Part shown: piece by piece, positions 20,478 through 29,649 of the stretch
Layout of the letters: each line of letters starts with the position of its first letter
How positions within the stretch are numbered: the first letter of the stretch is position 1
NCBI RefSeq assembly: GCF_028281565.1
Contig: NZ_JANQJQ010000004.1
Coordinates: 120,754-184,753, forward strand
Reading direction: 5' to 3'
Source: Seonamhaeicola sp.
GTDB taxonomy: Bacteria; Bacteroidota; Bacteroidia; Flavobacteriales; Flavobacteriaceae
Length of the DNA: 64,000 nucleotides
Position numbers and translations under genes: made by a program
The notes under the pieces: model-generated
Database searches by the model: none
Seen by the model: only the letters and a program-made list of their open reading frames with translations
Told to the model about the DNA's origin: nothing

Positions 20478-20541
20478 CTGTTTAATAAAAGTGTTATTCT
20501 ATAACTAATGGTTTTTCTTTTTCAGCTTTTTTATCATAATA

Positions 20542-20871
20542 TTATTCTTTTAACCAGGGTGCTTTTGAATCATTTAAATAAGCTACAAACCAGCCACAGC
20601 CCCAGGAAGCGCACCATAATACGTCTTCGTTATAGGGATCCGGTTTTACATCTACTATCTTATCGGGTTGCCCCAACTCTTTATTGATCTTTGTCCAGGA
20701 TCCTCCTCCATCTTTGGATAAATACACGCCCGGATTCATAAACTCATGAGCCTCACTTACTGCTTGTCCGGCAGCACTTATAACCAATAAATTTGGATTT
20801 AAGAGTTGCGCATTTAGATTGAAGCCTAAAAACAGTAAAAACAGAAAATAAATGTGTTTAATTGCTATCAT
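20542..20871 (-). pseudogene. Remnant of a secreted BNR/propeller protein (109 aa)
   Basis: The frame starting at 20871 encodes a signal peptide (HIYFLFLLFLGFNLNAQ) fused directly to one BNR-type Asp-box blade (GVYLSKDGGGSWTKINKEL) and the motif VDVKPDPYNEDVLWCASWGCGW. This blade normally closes a BNR/sortilin-like propeller protein of several hundred residues. Here the signal peptide and the C-terminal blade are joined with only about 20 residues between them, which suggests a large in-frame internal deletion. A protein of this size cannot form a propeller. It could still be a small secreted protein, so degradation is inference. It lies between the sulfatase at 18867 and the cytochrome/LRR gene. 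Confidence 0.6.
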
Positions 20872-21032
20872 TTCTTCAAATGGTTTATCAGGAAAGGTGC
20901 ATGCAAATCTAAATGAATGACGTGCCTTCCCGGGCCACAAATGATTTTGATTTGTAAAGAAATGGTTTAGTGTAACTAATATAGAGCATATTAGCTTATC
21001 AAGGCACTACACAATTATTATACAAGTTCTTT

Positions 21033-22430
21033 TTAAATGTCTGAAGCGCTATTTTCAGGAATGCCAATTACCTCAACATCCGGCAACTGTTCCTTAAGCG
21101 CTTTAACTCCTTCCGTAGTCACCTGTGTTTGCCATAAATACAATCGTTTTAAACCGGACAGGCTTTCAATTGTTTTTAAGCTTTCGTCGCTAATATCGGT
21201 TCCATATAAATTCAGAACTTCCAAATGCACCAGTGCTTTTAAATTAGGGATACCGGCATCTGTGATTTCTGAATTACTGAGATTTAACCGCGTTAAATTT
21301 GTCAATTGGCCAACGGTTTTTAACATGGTATCTTCAACGGGATTTCCACTTAGATCCAACCAGGTGATCTGTTCTTTCGCTTTTAGCAAGGTTTCAAATG
21401 TATCTGTCGATAAGTCGCCGGCCCTGAAACCGGCATCCATCATGCGATGGCCGTCTGACAAAAACGACACCATCCAACCGGCCTGCTCTAGTTCCAGAAG
21501 CGTTTCCTCCGATAGCTGCGGTACCTCAATGGTATCAAAATAAGGTTTCGGCTTGGTATCGATATCAAAATCCCTTAATAATAACTGTTTGACATCTTCC
21601 GGAATATCATAAGCCGTTATGGCATCTTCAAACGAAGCCCCTTCTTTTATCCACCATTCAATGAGTTTCAACTCACTATAAGTTAAGGGATCCCCCTTTG
21701 GCGGCATGAACTTTTTACTGCTTTGAGGCAGGGTGGCTCTTTTAAACAAACCACTTTCCAAAGGTTTTCCAGCCGTAATGGCATGACCGTCATCACCGCC
21801 TTCCAGAATCCCTTCCTGCGTATTTAAAAGTAAATTCCCGCTGGACTTTGATTCACCATGACAACTTACACATTTCGCATTTAAAACGGGTTGAATCAAG
21901 TGTTTATACACCTGAATAGAGTCAGGCTTTGAAGGGATCTCCAAAGCTACTTCACTGGTCGAATTACCAAATGCCTTTTTTATAAATCCGGGTGCATATG
22001 CTGTTAAATAATCGCTACCGTGCGTTAGGTTTCCGCCTAAATGACCGGTAATGGAAATAAGAATAATTAGTACGATCAGAATGACTTTTGAAGATAAAAA
22101 CCCAAGTTTTAATCGCTCCGTTTTAACAGTCCAACCTACAAAAGACAAGACTCCCACAACAATGCCCAACCACTGATGCCAAAATAAAGTTTGATCATTA
22201 TAGCCACCCTGTTTTGACAGCATAAACCCTATAGCTACCGACAATACAGCACCTATAGCGCCACTAAATATGGTAATAGCTATAGCCTTATCCAACCCGT
22301 CAAACTGTCGTTTTTTAAAATATGACAAGCCTTCCATAATGGCTGCCAGTATAATAAAGCCAATAGGTAAATGCACAACAAGCGGATGGAACCTCCCTAG
22401 AAAAATTACAAAATCTGAAGTCTCGTTCAT
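21033..22430 (-). CDS. Membrane protein with DUF2231-like TM region, planctomycete-type cytochrome c and LRR
   Basis: This 465-aa protein has three parts. About four TM helices (roughly residues 11-33, 50-70, 85-103, 113-130) open with FHPLVVHLPIGFIILA, as in DUF2231-type membrane proteins. A PSCyt1-type heme-binding segment follows, VLNAKCVSCHG (CxxCH at 187-191), continuing with KFMPPKGDPLTYSELKLIEWWI. The C-terminal 120 residues are leucine-rich repeats (LTRLNLSNSEITDAGIPNL). It is probably a membrane-bound electron carrier partner of the PSD1 proteins encoded nearby. Biological role unknown; the same architecture occurs beside sulfatases in Planctomycetota and marine Bacteroidota. A 50-bp gap separates it from the isomerase-like gene upstream. 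Confidence 0.85.
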   Translation of the reverse strand: MNETSDFVIFLGRFHPLVVHLPIGFIILAAIMEGLSYFKKRQFDGLDKAIAITIFSGAIGAVLSVAIGFMLSKQGGYNDQTLFWHQWLGIVVGVLSFVGWTVKTERLKLGFLSSKVILIVLIILISITGHLGGNLTHGSDYLTAYAPGFIKKAFGNSTSEVALEIPSKPDSIQVYKHLIQPVLNAKCVSCHGESKSSGNLLLNTQEGILEGGDDGHAITAGKPLESGLFKRATLPQSSKKFMPPKGDPLTYSELKLIEWWIKEGASFEDAITAYDIPEDVKQLLLRDFDIDTKPKPYFDTIEVPQLSEETLLELEQAGWMVSFLSDGHRMMDAGFRAGDLSTDTFETLLKAKEQITWLDLSGNPVEDTMLKTVGQLTNLTRLNLSNSEITDAGIPNLKALVHLEVLNLYGTDISDESLKTIESLSGLKRLYLWQTQVTTEGVKALKEQLPDVEVIGIPENSASDI

Positions 22431-22480
22431 GGTTTAGTGTTTAGTTGATGGTATCAAATTTAAAAATTTATGAAGACGAA

Positions 22481-23392
22481 TTACAAATATCTTTTTCTCC
22501 ACGCATGCATCATCTCCACATTGATGTGCCATTGGTCCGCCACCGGCATGCCTGTATAAGGCATTTTCCACATATAATCGGTGGGCCCAAATTCCGGAGT
22601 AACAGTTAACACTTCATTGGCTTCTTTCTTTAATCTCGCCACCTCATCCCACCATGCAAAATGGGCTTCTGTTGCTTTTTTCCATTTTGGATCCCTGAAA
22701 TCCGGCACCTGCGGACCTTCTTGAAAACCTACGCGTGCATGGATATGGTCTACCCGTTTAAGGACTTTATTTACAATCGCTTTTTGATCATCTAATAACG
22801 ATTCTGCCACATTACACCAATGTGAAATATCCAACGTAAGCCTTAAATCGGGGATTTTATTTAAAAAGTCCTCACTCAAATGTGCCGCAAATAATGCTCG
22901 TCCTCTGTGTGTTTCCTGGTAAATGGGAATACCACTTTGTTTGGATTTAGCAATACCCATTTCAAAAATTTGCTTGTTTTGCTCAAACGTGAAATAATCT
23001 TTCCCGGCATGGCAATTTACATAGCGTGGTTTTATTGCCAATATGTTGTCAAGGCTATTGGCATAGGTTTCCAAATGTTTTTGGAAGTTATTACCATGCC
23101 CGCTACTGGAAAAACCTCCCAGGGCCAAATTATATTTATCAAGCGCTTCAAATAATACTTCCCGTTGTTTTTCGTCTTTAGGTGCCCCCACAGCAATCCC
23201 GTCAAACCCTTCTTTTTTTGCCGCTTTTGCAAAGGCTTCAAAACCACCCTTAAAACCCCATTTAGTGCAAAATACCATGAGTTTAAAACCGGATCCCGGT
23301 TTGGTTGCTGCCATTAGCGGCAAACCGGATAGCATTAATCCGGCACCGGCTGCTGAAGTTGCTTTAATAAATTGTCGTCTTGTCTGTTGCAT
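22481..23392 (-). CDS. Tat-exported sugar isomerase/epimerase-like TIM barrel
   Basis: This 303-aa protein opens with a twin-arginine signal (TRRQFIKATSAAGAG). The body is a xylose-isomerase-like (AP endonuclease 2 family) TIM barrel: EGFDGIAVGAPKD, IPIYQETHRGRALF (Glu/His) and LRLTLDISHWCNVAE (Asp/His) match the usual metal-binding strands. It may act in the periplasm on an uncommon sugar released by the pathway, or be a non-catalytic partner. The gene is 4 bp downstream of DUF1501 in the same operon. Reaction unknown. Confidence 0.85.
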   Translation of the reverse strand: MQQTRRQFIKATSAAGAGLMLSGLPLMAATKPGSGFKLMVFCTKWGFKGGFEAFAKAAKKEGFDGIAVGAPKDEKQREVLFEALDKYNLALGGFSSSGHGNNFQKHLETYANSLDNILAIKPRYVNCHAGKDYFTFEQNKQIFEMGIAKSKQSGIPIYQETHRGRALFAAHLSEDFLNKIPDLRLTLDISHWCNVAESLLDDQKAIVNKVLKRVDHIHARVGFQEGPQVPDFRDPKWKKATEAHFAWWDEVARLKKEANEVLTVTPEFGPTDYMWKMPYTGMPVADQWHINVEMMHAWRKRYL

Positions 23393-23396
23393 AATT

Positions 23397-24887
23397 CTAA
23401 CTTAAAATATCTTTTACTACATGCCCGTGCACATCAGTTAAACGATAGCGACGTCCCTGATGTTTAAAGGTAAAATGTTCGTGGTCTATACCCATGAGGT
23501 GCATCACCGTTGCCTGGAAATCGTGTACATGTACCGGATTCTCAACCGGATTAAATCCGAAATCGTCAGAAGCGCCGTAAGTGAATCCCGGCTTCACACC
23601 GGCTCCTGCCATCCACAACGAGAATACATAAGGGTGATGGTCCCTCCCCCAGTTTTTATAATCTTTGATATTCCCTTGCAGGAACGGTGTACGACCAAAC
23701 TCACCGCCCCAAATGACCAAAGTATCTTCTAACATGCCTCGTTGTTTAAGATCTTTTATCAACGCCGCACTCGGTGCATCGGTATCATCGCATTGAATCT
23801 TCAACTGATGATTTAAATTGGTATGTTGGTCCCATCCGGCATGCATGCATTGAATAAAACGAACCCCTCTTTCGGCCAGTCTTCTCGCCATAATGCAATT
23901 ATAGGCGTAGCTTCCTTTGCGGTGTACTTCGGGTCCGTACATATCCAGTACATGCTGTGGCTCATCTGAAAAATCGGTTAGCTCCGGCACACTCATTTGC
24001 ATTTTATAAGACATCTCATATTGGGCTATTCTGGTCAGGATCTCCGGATCGCCATATTCCCGGTGATTCATCTCATTAAGGGCCTGCATGTCATCTAACA
24101 TCTCCCTGCGCATACTTCTGCTCATCCCTTCCGGGTTTTTAAGGTATAACACCGGATCACCGCCACCTCTGAATTTAACGCCCTGGAATTTACTTGGTAA
24201 AAAACCACTTCCCCAGTAGTAATCATAAAAAATTTGTCCGCAACTGGCTTGTTTATCCCTGGAGGTCATGGCCACAAAATCGGGTAGATCTTTGGCCGTA
24301 CTTCCCAAACCATAGGTTAACCAGGATCCCATACTTGGCCGTCCGGGTTGTTCAGCACCGGTAAGGAAAAAAGTTATGGCCGGCGCATGATTCACGGATT
24401 CGGTGTACATAGATTTAATAAAACAAAGGTCGTCTATAATTTCAGCTGTTTTTGGCATAAAATCAGATACCCAGGCACCACTTTGCCCGTGTTGTGCAAA
24501 ATTGGAAATTTCACCAATCACCGGACGTGCCGTTTGTCCGCCGATCATGGTTGAAAAGCGTTTTCCATGCGTGAGTTCATCCGGGATTTGCTTCCCATGC
24601 CATTTGCGTAACATCGGTTTATAATCGAACAAATCCAAATGCGACGGTGCGCCATTTTGAAACAAATAAATAATGCGTTTTGCTTTCGGTGGAAAATGCG
24701 GCAACCCAAAATCATTTGCCAAAGGCGCTCCACTCATACCTGAGTTCGATCCAAATAACAAATTTGGATTTAGCATGGTTCCCAAAGCGGCCGCGCCAAT
24801 ACCTTTTGCCATTTTACCAAAAAAGGCACGCCTTGTAATGCCTGCATTATAAGCCTCGAAAGGATGTAATTTATCTTTGCTCATCAT
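23397..24887 (-). CDS. DUF1501 protein with Tat signal (partner of PSD1)
   Basis: This 496-aa protein has a Tat motif TRRAFFGKMAKGIGAAALG near the N-terminus. The body is DUF1501, an alkaline-phosphatase/sulfatase-superfamily-like fold: PKAKRIIYLFQNGAPSHLDLFDYKP, LVIWGGEFGRTPF, GRDHHPYVFSLWMAGAG, and a C-terminal RLTDVHGHVVKDIL almost identical in all three copies here. The ATG overlaps the PSD1 stop (ATGA at 24884-24887), showing translational coupling. PSD1 + DUF1501 pairs are a hallmark of Planctomycetota/Verrucomicrobiota and also occur in marine Bacteroidota. Function is unknown; export and pairing with a heme protein suggest a periplasmic redox or hydrolytic complex. Confidence 0.9.
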   Translation of the reverse strand: MMSKDKLHPFEAYNAGITRRAFFGKMAKGIGAAALGTMLNPNLLFGSNSGMSGAPLANDFGLPHFPPKAKRIIYLFQNGAPSHLDLFDYKPMLRKWHGKQIPDELTHGKRFSTMIGGQTARPVIGEISNFAQHGQSGAWVSDFMPKTAEIIDDLCFIKSMYTESVNHAPAITFFLTGAEQPGRPSMGSWLTYGLGSTAKDLPDFVAMTSRDKQASCGQIFYDYYWGSGFLPSKFQGVKFRGGGDPVLYLKNPEGMSRSMRREMLDDMQALNEMNHREYGDPEILTRIAQYEMSYKMQMSVPELTDFSDEPQHVLDMYGPEVHRKGSYAYNCIMARRLAERGVRFIQCMHAGWDQHTNLNHQLKIQCDDTDAPSAALIKDLKQRGMLEDTLVIWGGEFGRTPFLQGNIKDYKNWGRDHHPYVFSLWMAGAGVKPGFTYGASDDFGFNPVENPVHVHDFQATVMHLMGIDHEHFTFKHQGRRYRLTDVHGHVVKDILS

Positions 24888-27505
24888 TGCCTGGTTATGG
24901 TTTCATCTAAATTTAATACTATGGAACTCACCACCGCATAAGATGCTAATTCCGGTATGTCCAAATTGTCATCCACATGGAATTCGCCTGCAACGGCAAT
25001 CTTCCTGGCCTCTTCAACATGCCCGGTATATTCCTGCTGTAACGCCATCAGTCGCTTTTGAAGGACGTCCAATTCCTTTTCACCGGGTTTCCTGGAAGTG
25101 ACCTGTAAAAATATATGCTCTATTCTCTCCTTTTCCGAAGTCTTGGAAGCTATGGCATTAGAAGCTAAAACTCGCGAAGCTTCCATATAAGTGACGTCAT
25201 TCAGCGTATTTAAAGCGTGTAACGGTGTATTAGTACGCTGTGGTTTAACGGCTGTTTTATTACGTGTTGAATTGTCGAACAACATGGTTGGCCCCACAAT
25301 ACGCCTCCAAAACGAATATAGAGTCCTTCTGTATAAGGCATCGCCGTGGTCCTGATCGTATTTTATTTTACCAAAGGTGGCCTCAGACCAAATCCCTTCC
25401 GGTTGATAGGGTTTCACAGGTTTACCTCCTAAGGAATCCACCATTAAACCACTTACTAAAAGCGCCTGATCGCGTAACATCCAGGAAGGTAATCGCATTC
25501 TGGTGGCTCTTGCCAACAATTTATTTTCCGGGTCTTTTTGTAATAAACTCTCATCTACTTTTGAGGACTGACGATAGGTGGCGCTCATCACGATCTTTTT
25601 AAACAGCGCTTTTAAATCCCAGCCGTTTTCCTGAAAATCTACCGATAACCAATCTAATAATTCCGGGTGTGTGGGCAGTTCGCCCTGAACGCCAAAATCA
25701 TCAGCTGTTTTTACAAATCCGTGTCCGAAAAAGGCCTGCCAATAACGGTTTACCGTTACTCTGGAGGTTAAGGGTTGTTCTTTAGACACCAGCCACTTTG
25801 CAAAAGCCAGCCTGTTATTTTCCATATTTTCCGGAAGCTCGGGTAAAGCTTTGGGAACATTCATGCTCACCGGTTCTTCCAAAACCGGATTGTTATAACC
25901 GCCTCTGTTTAAAACATAGGTTTCCCTGGGCTCTTTGACCTCATCCATTACCATGACCCGTAACATTTTTGAGCTCAGATCATCCAGCTTTTCTTTATTT
26001 TCAAAGGTCTTTTTAAGTAGCGCTCCGTACTCATTTTTATTAAAATACTTCGTCAATTGTTTATACTGCCATTTACCTCTTAATTTGGCCGGCCTTGCTA
26101 AAATTCTAGGGTCAAGTCCCTTAACATTTTGTGCTACTTCAGATTCTGATGCGGCCAATCCTTCTGCTCTTGGAAATTCCGTTAATTCTGCTTCATCGAT
26201 CGCATCAAAAAGTGTCTCTAAATAGGCTTCTATATGCTCAATGGTTTGCTCCTGTTCCAAAGTTCCAATGTTTAAAACCGGTTTTATCTTTTCATCCCAT
26301 GCTCCGCCCTCTTCCGAGGTTTGGTTGAAATAATCGTATAACTGGTAATATTCCATTTGAGAAACCGCATCAAATTTATGGTCGTGACAACGGGCACACT
26401 CCAAAGTTAATCCTAGCCAAACGGTTCCCGTGGTCTCCACCCTATCAAATACATTCACTACACGGGTTTCCTCCGGAATGGTCCCTCCCTCGGTATTATA
26501 AGGGTGATTTCTGTTAAAGGCTGTGGCTAAAATATCGTCTTTGGAGGCATTCGGTAAAAGATCGCCTGCCAGTTGTTTTATGGTGAATTCATCATAGGGT
26601 ATGTTATTATTAAAAGCCTGAATCACCCAATCGCGCCAGGGCCACATATCCCTGGAAAAATCACCCTGAAAGCCATTCGTATCGGCATATCGTGCCACAT
26701 CCAGCCATTCCCAGGCCCAACGTTCCCCATAATGGGGTGAGGCCAAGAGCCTATCCACTAATTTTTCATAGGCATCTTCTGAATTGTCATTTACAAACTG
26801 TTCAACTTCTTCCGGGGTGGGTGGCAGGCCTGTTAAGTCAAAACTTAAGCGTCTTATTAAAGTGACTTTATCAGCTTCCTCCGAAGGTTTTAAACCATTA
26901 CTTTCTAAGGTTTCAGAAACAAAAAAGTCAATTTCATTTCTGGCCCAGGACTCGTTTTCAATTTTTGGTAGTTCAACCTTTTCCGGTTTTATAAAGGCCC
27001 AATGGTCTTTCCAGGGCGCTTTCTGCTCAATCCATTTAATCAGAATAGCTTTTTCTTTAGCCGATAAATCTAATTTTGAATCTGCCGGTGGCATGACCAA
27101 TTCGGCATTATCAGACAGGATCCGGTTCACCAATTCACTTTCCCAGGGTTTCCCCGGAACAATGGCATGGGCATCCTTATCTTTTAATTTGGCAATGGCA
27201 TCTTCCCTGACATCTAATCTTAAATCTGCCGAGCGTCCTTTTTCATCCGGACCATGGCAATGAAAACAACGGTCTGATAAAATAGGCCTGACGTGAAAGT
27301 TAAAGTCTATGTCCCTGGGCAATGCTTTATAGGCCGTCTCCACCTCATCGGTCAATCCGGAATTACAACTTAACATTAAAAAGCCGCAAAAAATCACAAA
27401 CCCCATACTGCCATTCGATATAAAAGATGTTTTTATCACCTTTGACCACCCCGGTAGCATGGCTCTAAAATTCCAATAATTTAAAGCGCTGTTACTCATA
27501 CTCAT
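24884..27505 (-). CDS. PSD1-type lipoprotein cytochrome (PSCyt1-DUF1549-DUF1553), copy 1
   Basis: This 873-aa protein has a lipobox (FLMLSC, Cys47) that anchors it to a membrane. A PSCyt1 domain carries CFHCHG (heme motif at 80-84), followed by VMPPADSKLDLSAKEKAIL. DUF1549 contains a second CxxCH (LECARCHDHKFD, near 370-374); DUF1553 follows (RQSSKVDESLLQKDPEN). Unlike copies 2 and 3 here it lacks a LamG-like insert, which explains its shorter length. I kept the ATG at 27505 because its AAGGTATGAG context is shared with copy 2 and the operator lies 33 bp upstream; Met16 and Met34 are alternatives. It is coupled to DUF1501 by an ATGA overlap. Confidence 0.9.
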   Translation of the reverse strand: MSMSNSALNYWNFRAMLPGWSKVIKTSFISNGSMGFVIFCGFLMLSCNSGLTDEVETAYKALPRDIDFNFHVRPILSDRCFHCHGPDEKGRSADLRLDVREDAIAKLKDKDAHAIVPGKPWESELVNRILSDNAELVMPPADSKLDLSAKEKAILIKWIEQKAPWKDHWAFIKPEKVELPKIENESWARNEIDFFVSETLESNGLKPSEEADKVTLIRRLSFDLTGLPPTPEEVEQFVNDNSEDAYEKLVDRLLASPHYGERWAWEWLDVARYADTNGFQGDFSRDMWPWRDWVIQAFNNNIPYDEFTIKQLAGDLLPNASKDDILATAFNRNHPYNTEGGTIPEETRVVNVFDRVETTGTVWLGLTLECARCHDHKFDAVSQMEYYQLYDYFNQTSEEGGAWDEKIKPVLNIGTLEQEQTIEHIEAYLETLFDAIDEAELTEFPRAEGLAASESEVAQNVKGLDPRILARPAKLRGKWQYKQLTKYFNKNEYGALLKKTFENKEKLDDLSSKMLRVMVMDEVKEPRETYVLNRGGYNNPVLEEPVSMNVPKALPELPENMENNRLAFAKWLVSKEQPLTSRVTVNRYWQAFFGHGFVKTADDFGVQGELPTHPELLDWLSVDFQENGWDLKALFKKIVMSATYRQSSKVDESLLQKDPENKLLARATRMRLPSWMLRDQALLVSGLMVDSLGGKPVKPYQPEGIWSEATFGKIKYDQDHGDALYRRTLYSFWRRIVGPTMLFDNSTRNKTAVKPQRTNTPLHALNTLNDVTYMEASRVLASNAIASKTSEKERIEHIFLQVTSRKPGEKELDVLQKRLMALQQEYTGHVEEARKIAVAGEFHVDDNLDIPELASYAVVSSIVLNLDETITRQ

Positions 27506-27537
27506 ACCTTACCTTAATTTCAAATATAGTCAGTTTT

Positions 27538-27579
27538 TTAACTGTTAAAACCCCAATAAACAGTTTCGTTAACTGTTAA
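27538..27579. promoter_or_regulatory. Three-palindrome operator-like site upstream of PSD1 copy 1
   Basis: TTAACTGTTAA (27538-27548), AAACAGTTT (27558-27566) and TTAACTGTTAA (27569-27579) are perfect odd-length palindromes. Their centres are 19 and 12 bp apart. The same arrangement with the same spacing lies upstream of PSD1 copy 2 (39203-39244). It is a likely binding array for a shared regulator; the winged-helix protein encoded at 39286 is the obvious candidate. Confidence 0.75.
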
Positions 27580-27626
27580 CAAACCGGTTAATTGCCACTC
27601 CAATCCCTTTCATAAATCCATTATTA

Positions 27627-29633
27627 TTAAAATCGGGCTTTCGGAAACTCTGTAATTCTTAAGATGCTGGTAGCTTCAGGTACTAATTCCACCTCTAACG
27701 CTTCTCCGGTTTCCACTTTATCGGGATAGGCCGTTGGTTCCACCCAGTTTTTAAGTTTCCAATTCAGCACTTTTTTAGCCTTTACCCTTAGTTTAATCGG
27801 GCTGTTACCATAATCCCAGGGATACCCGGTAACATGGGTTTGTATCACCTCTATATCATCTGCTGAAATAGCTTTATCTAAAGCTACGGCCCATCCGGAG
27901 TTCATTATTTCCTTTGGAAAATACTCATAGGCCGGAAACTCAGGACTCGACTTGTCACCGGAATCATAAGTACTCTTTCTAACAATGCTCTCTATTGGGT
28001 AAGAGAACACCAAAGGACCATAATTAACAGCAACACCATTGCCTCGATCGTCAATCTTAGGAGCCGTTTTAAAAGCTACTTCAATCACATCACCTGTTTT
28101 GAATCTTCTGGAGATAGTTTTAAAAAAGGTATGATCGGTTCCTTCCAGAGACGTTTTACCATTCAGATGGATAATATAGGCATCCGCCCATTTTGGAATT
28201 CTTAAACCAAGACTTACTTTGCTCGATGGTGCTTTATCAATTTTTATTTTCACCTGATGATCGAACGGATAATTAGTTTCCTGGGTAAAACTAAAATCGC
28301 CTTTTTTCAATGGTATGGTTATGGTTCCCGGCATGTACAAGGCCAGTTTAACAACATTATCTTTTACCATACACGACCTGTTGATAAAGGTTGGTAACAT
28401 ACGATGAATATTCCCGGCGCAACATTCGGTATCATGCCCCGGACGGTAGCACAAACGCCCTTTTGCTACTGAGCCCCAACCCACATCGTCATTGTAAAAA
28501 CTGGAGGCATTGGTGCTTATCAATAAGTTAGGCATTTGGTAATACTGGTAGGCCTTAAAATCTTTTGAGATCAGACTGAAACTTGCATTATAAAGCACCT
28601 TTTCCATTTTATCAGCAAAATAGGGATCTTCAGTTGCCAAAAGCGACCACCCCGTTGTCCATCCAAAATCGATCAGGCTACAGGCCTCCGTACTTTCGTT
28701 AGATCCTTTACCTGACAGCCCTTCATGATTACTATAACCGCCATCGGCCAATTCATGGGTGTCTTCTAAAAGTTGATAGGCTTTGTAAAGGGCCTTTTTA
28801 TATAATTCTTTACCCGTAATTTGATATAATACTGCGGGAAGTTTTAAGAACTCATGATAGGTAACCGCATGCCCGGCAGGCACCACACCTTCCTGCATGC
28901 CTTTCGCTGAGGTCCCATAACTAGTTTTATTTTTTCCAGCTTTTTCCAGGACTTTTTCCTGAAACACTCCATACAGCTTTTCAGCGGTTTCAACATACCA
29001 TGTATCGCCGGTAATCACATATAAATGCGCTAATAATTCCACATGTAACACCGGTCGGATCTCAAAACCGCCTTTATCAACAGCATCGAATATGTCCTGC
29101 TTACCAAAGACAGCCTTGTAATGTTTATCAATGGCTTCCAGGAGCTCCGCATCTTGCGTTACTTCATATTTTTCAACAAGCATCCGCATAATGACCACCA
29201 TAGGCCAGCCTTCTTTATCGAGCCCTATTTTGCCTGCGTGCAAAATCCCTTCATCATCTGCATTAGCTAAAATATAACTCAGGTTTTCATTGGCTTTTTG
29301 TACTAAGGCTGATGTCCCGGTCATAGTGCCGCAACGAAGTATCCCATCCAGATAATATCCGGTTTGTTCGTAGGGCCACCAATCACTTCCTCCGGCATAC
29401 TCCCTATCGCGATAATCCATGTTTTCGGTCCACATGCCTGTATTAAACGGGAATCCGCTTTCTTCAGGATGACTGCCCAAACCTGCCACCTGACGGTTTA
29501 AAAACTCTTTGACCCAACCTTCGGGTTTATATTGATTAGATGCTATGTCAGTTGTGAATTTGGATTGCGCATTAGTCATACCAACACCAATCAAAAGCAA
29601 TAGCACCAAATTAAAATATATTTTATAACTCAT
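27627..29633 (-). CDS. GH127-family glycosidase
   Basis: This 668-aa protein has a signal peptide (LVLLLLIGVGMTNAQ). It matches the (alpha/alpha)6-barrel GH127/DUF1680 family: the ECCAGNIHRMLP motif carries the paired Cys that include the family's catalytic cysteine, and STEACSLIDFGW carries the Glu and Cys that hold zinc in characterised members. The C-terminal region is a beta-sandwich. Known GH127 activities are beta-L-arabinofuranosidase and, in carrageenan-degrading flavobacteria, exo-3,6-anhydro-D-galactosidase. With GH16, GH117 and sulfatases around it, anhydrogalactose release is the more likely role. It follows the sulfatase gene by 16 bp; about 120 bp separate it from the PSD1 operon. 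Confidence 0.88.
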   Translation of the reverse strand: MSYKIYFNLVLLLLIGVGMTNAQSKFTTDIASNQYKPEGWVKEFLNRQVAGLGSHPEESGFPFNTGMWTENMDYRDREYAGGSDWWPYEQTGYYLDGILRCGTMTGTSALVQKANENLSYILANADDEGILHAGKIGLDKEGWPMVVIMRMLVEKYEVTQDAELLEAIDKHYKAVFGKQDIFDAVDKGGFEIRPVLHVELLAHLYVITGDTWYVETAEKLYGVFQEKVLEKAGKNKTSYGTSAKGMQEGVVPAGHAVTYHEFLKLPAVLYQITGKELYKKALYKAYQLLEDTHELADGGYSNHEGLSGKGSNESTEACSLIDFGWTTGWSLLATEDPYFADKMEKVLYNASFSLISKDFKAYQYYQMPNLLISTNASSFYNDDVGWGSVAKGRLCYRPGHDTECCAGNIHRMLPTFINRSCMVKDNVVKLALYMPGTITIPLKKGDFSFTQETNYPFDHQVKIKIDKAPSSKVSLGLRIPKWADAYIIHLNGKTSLEGTDHTFFKTISRRFKTGDVIEVAFKTAPKIDDRGNGVAVNYGPLVFSYPIESIVRKSTYDSGDKSSPEFPAYEYFPKEIMNSGWAVALDKAISADDIEVIQTHVTGYPWDYGNSPIKLRVKAKKVLNWKLKNWVEPTAYPDKVETGEALEVELVPEATSILRITEFPKARF

Positions 29634-29649
29634 TTCTATCTAAAATTCA

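Noticed and set aside
21037..21543. 168-codon frame opposite the cytochrome/LRR gene
   Set aside because: It is an antisense frame of the leucine-rich repeats; low-complexity Ser/Val composition with no recognisable motif.
26784..27263. 159-codon plus-strand frame over PSD1 copy 1 (a similar one lies opposite copy 3 at 40778-41257)
   Set aside because: Both are antisense to the same conserved PSD1 segment, so they look alike only because the real genes are homologous.
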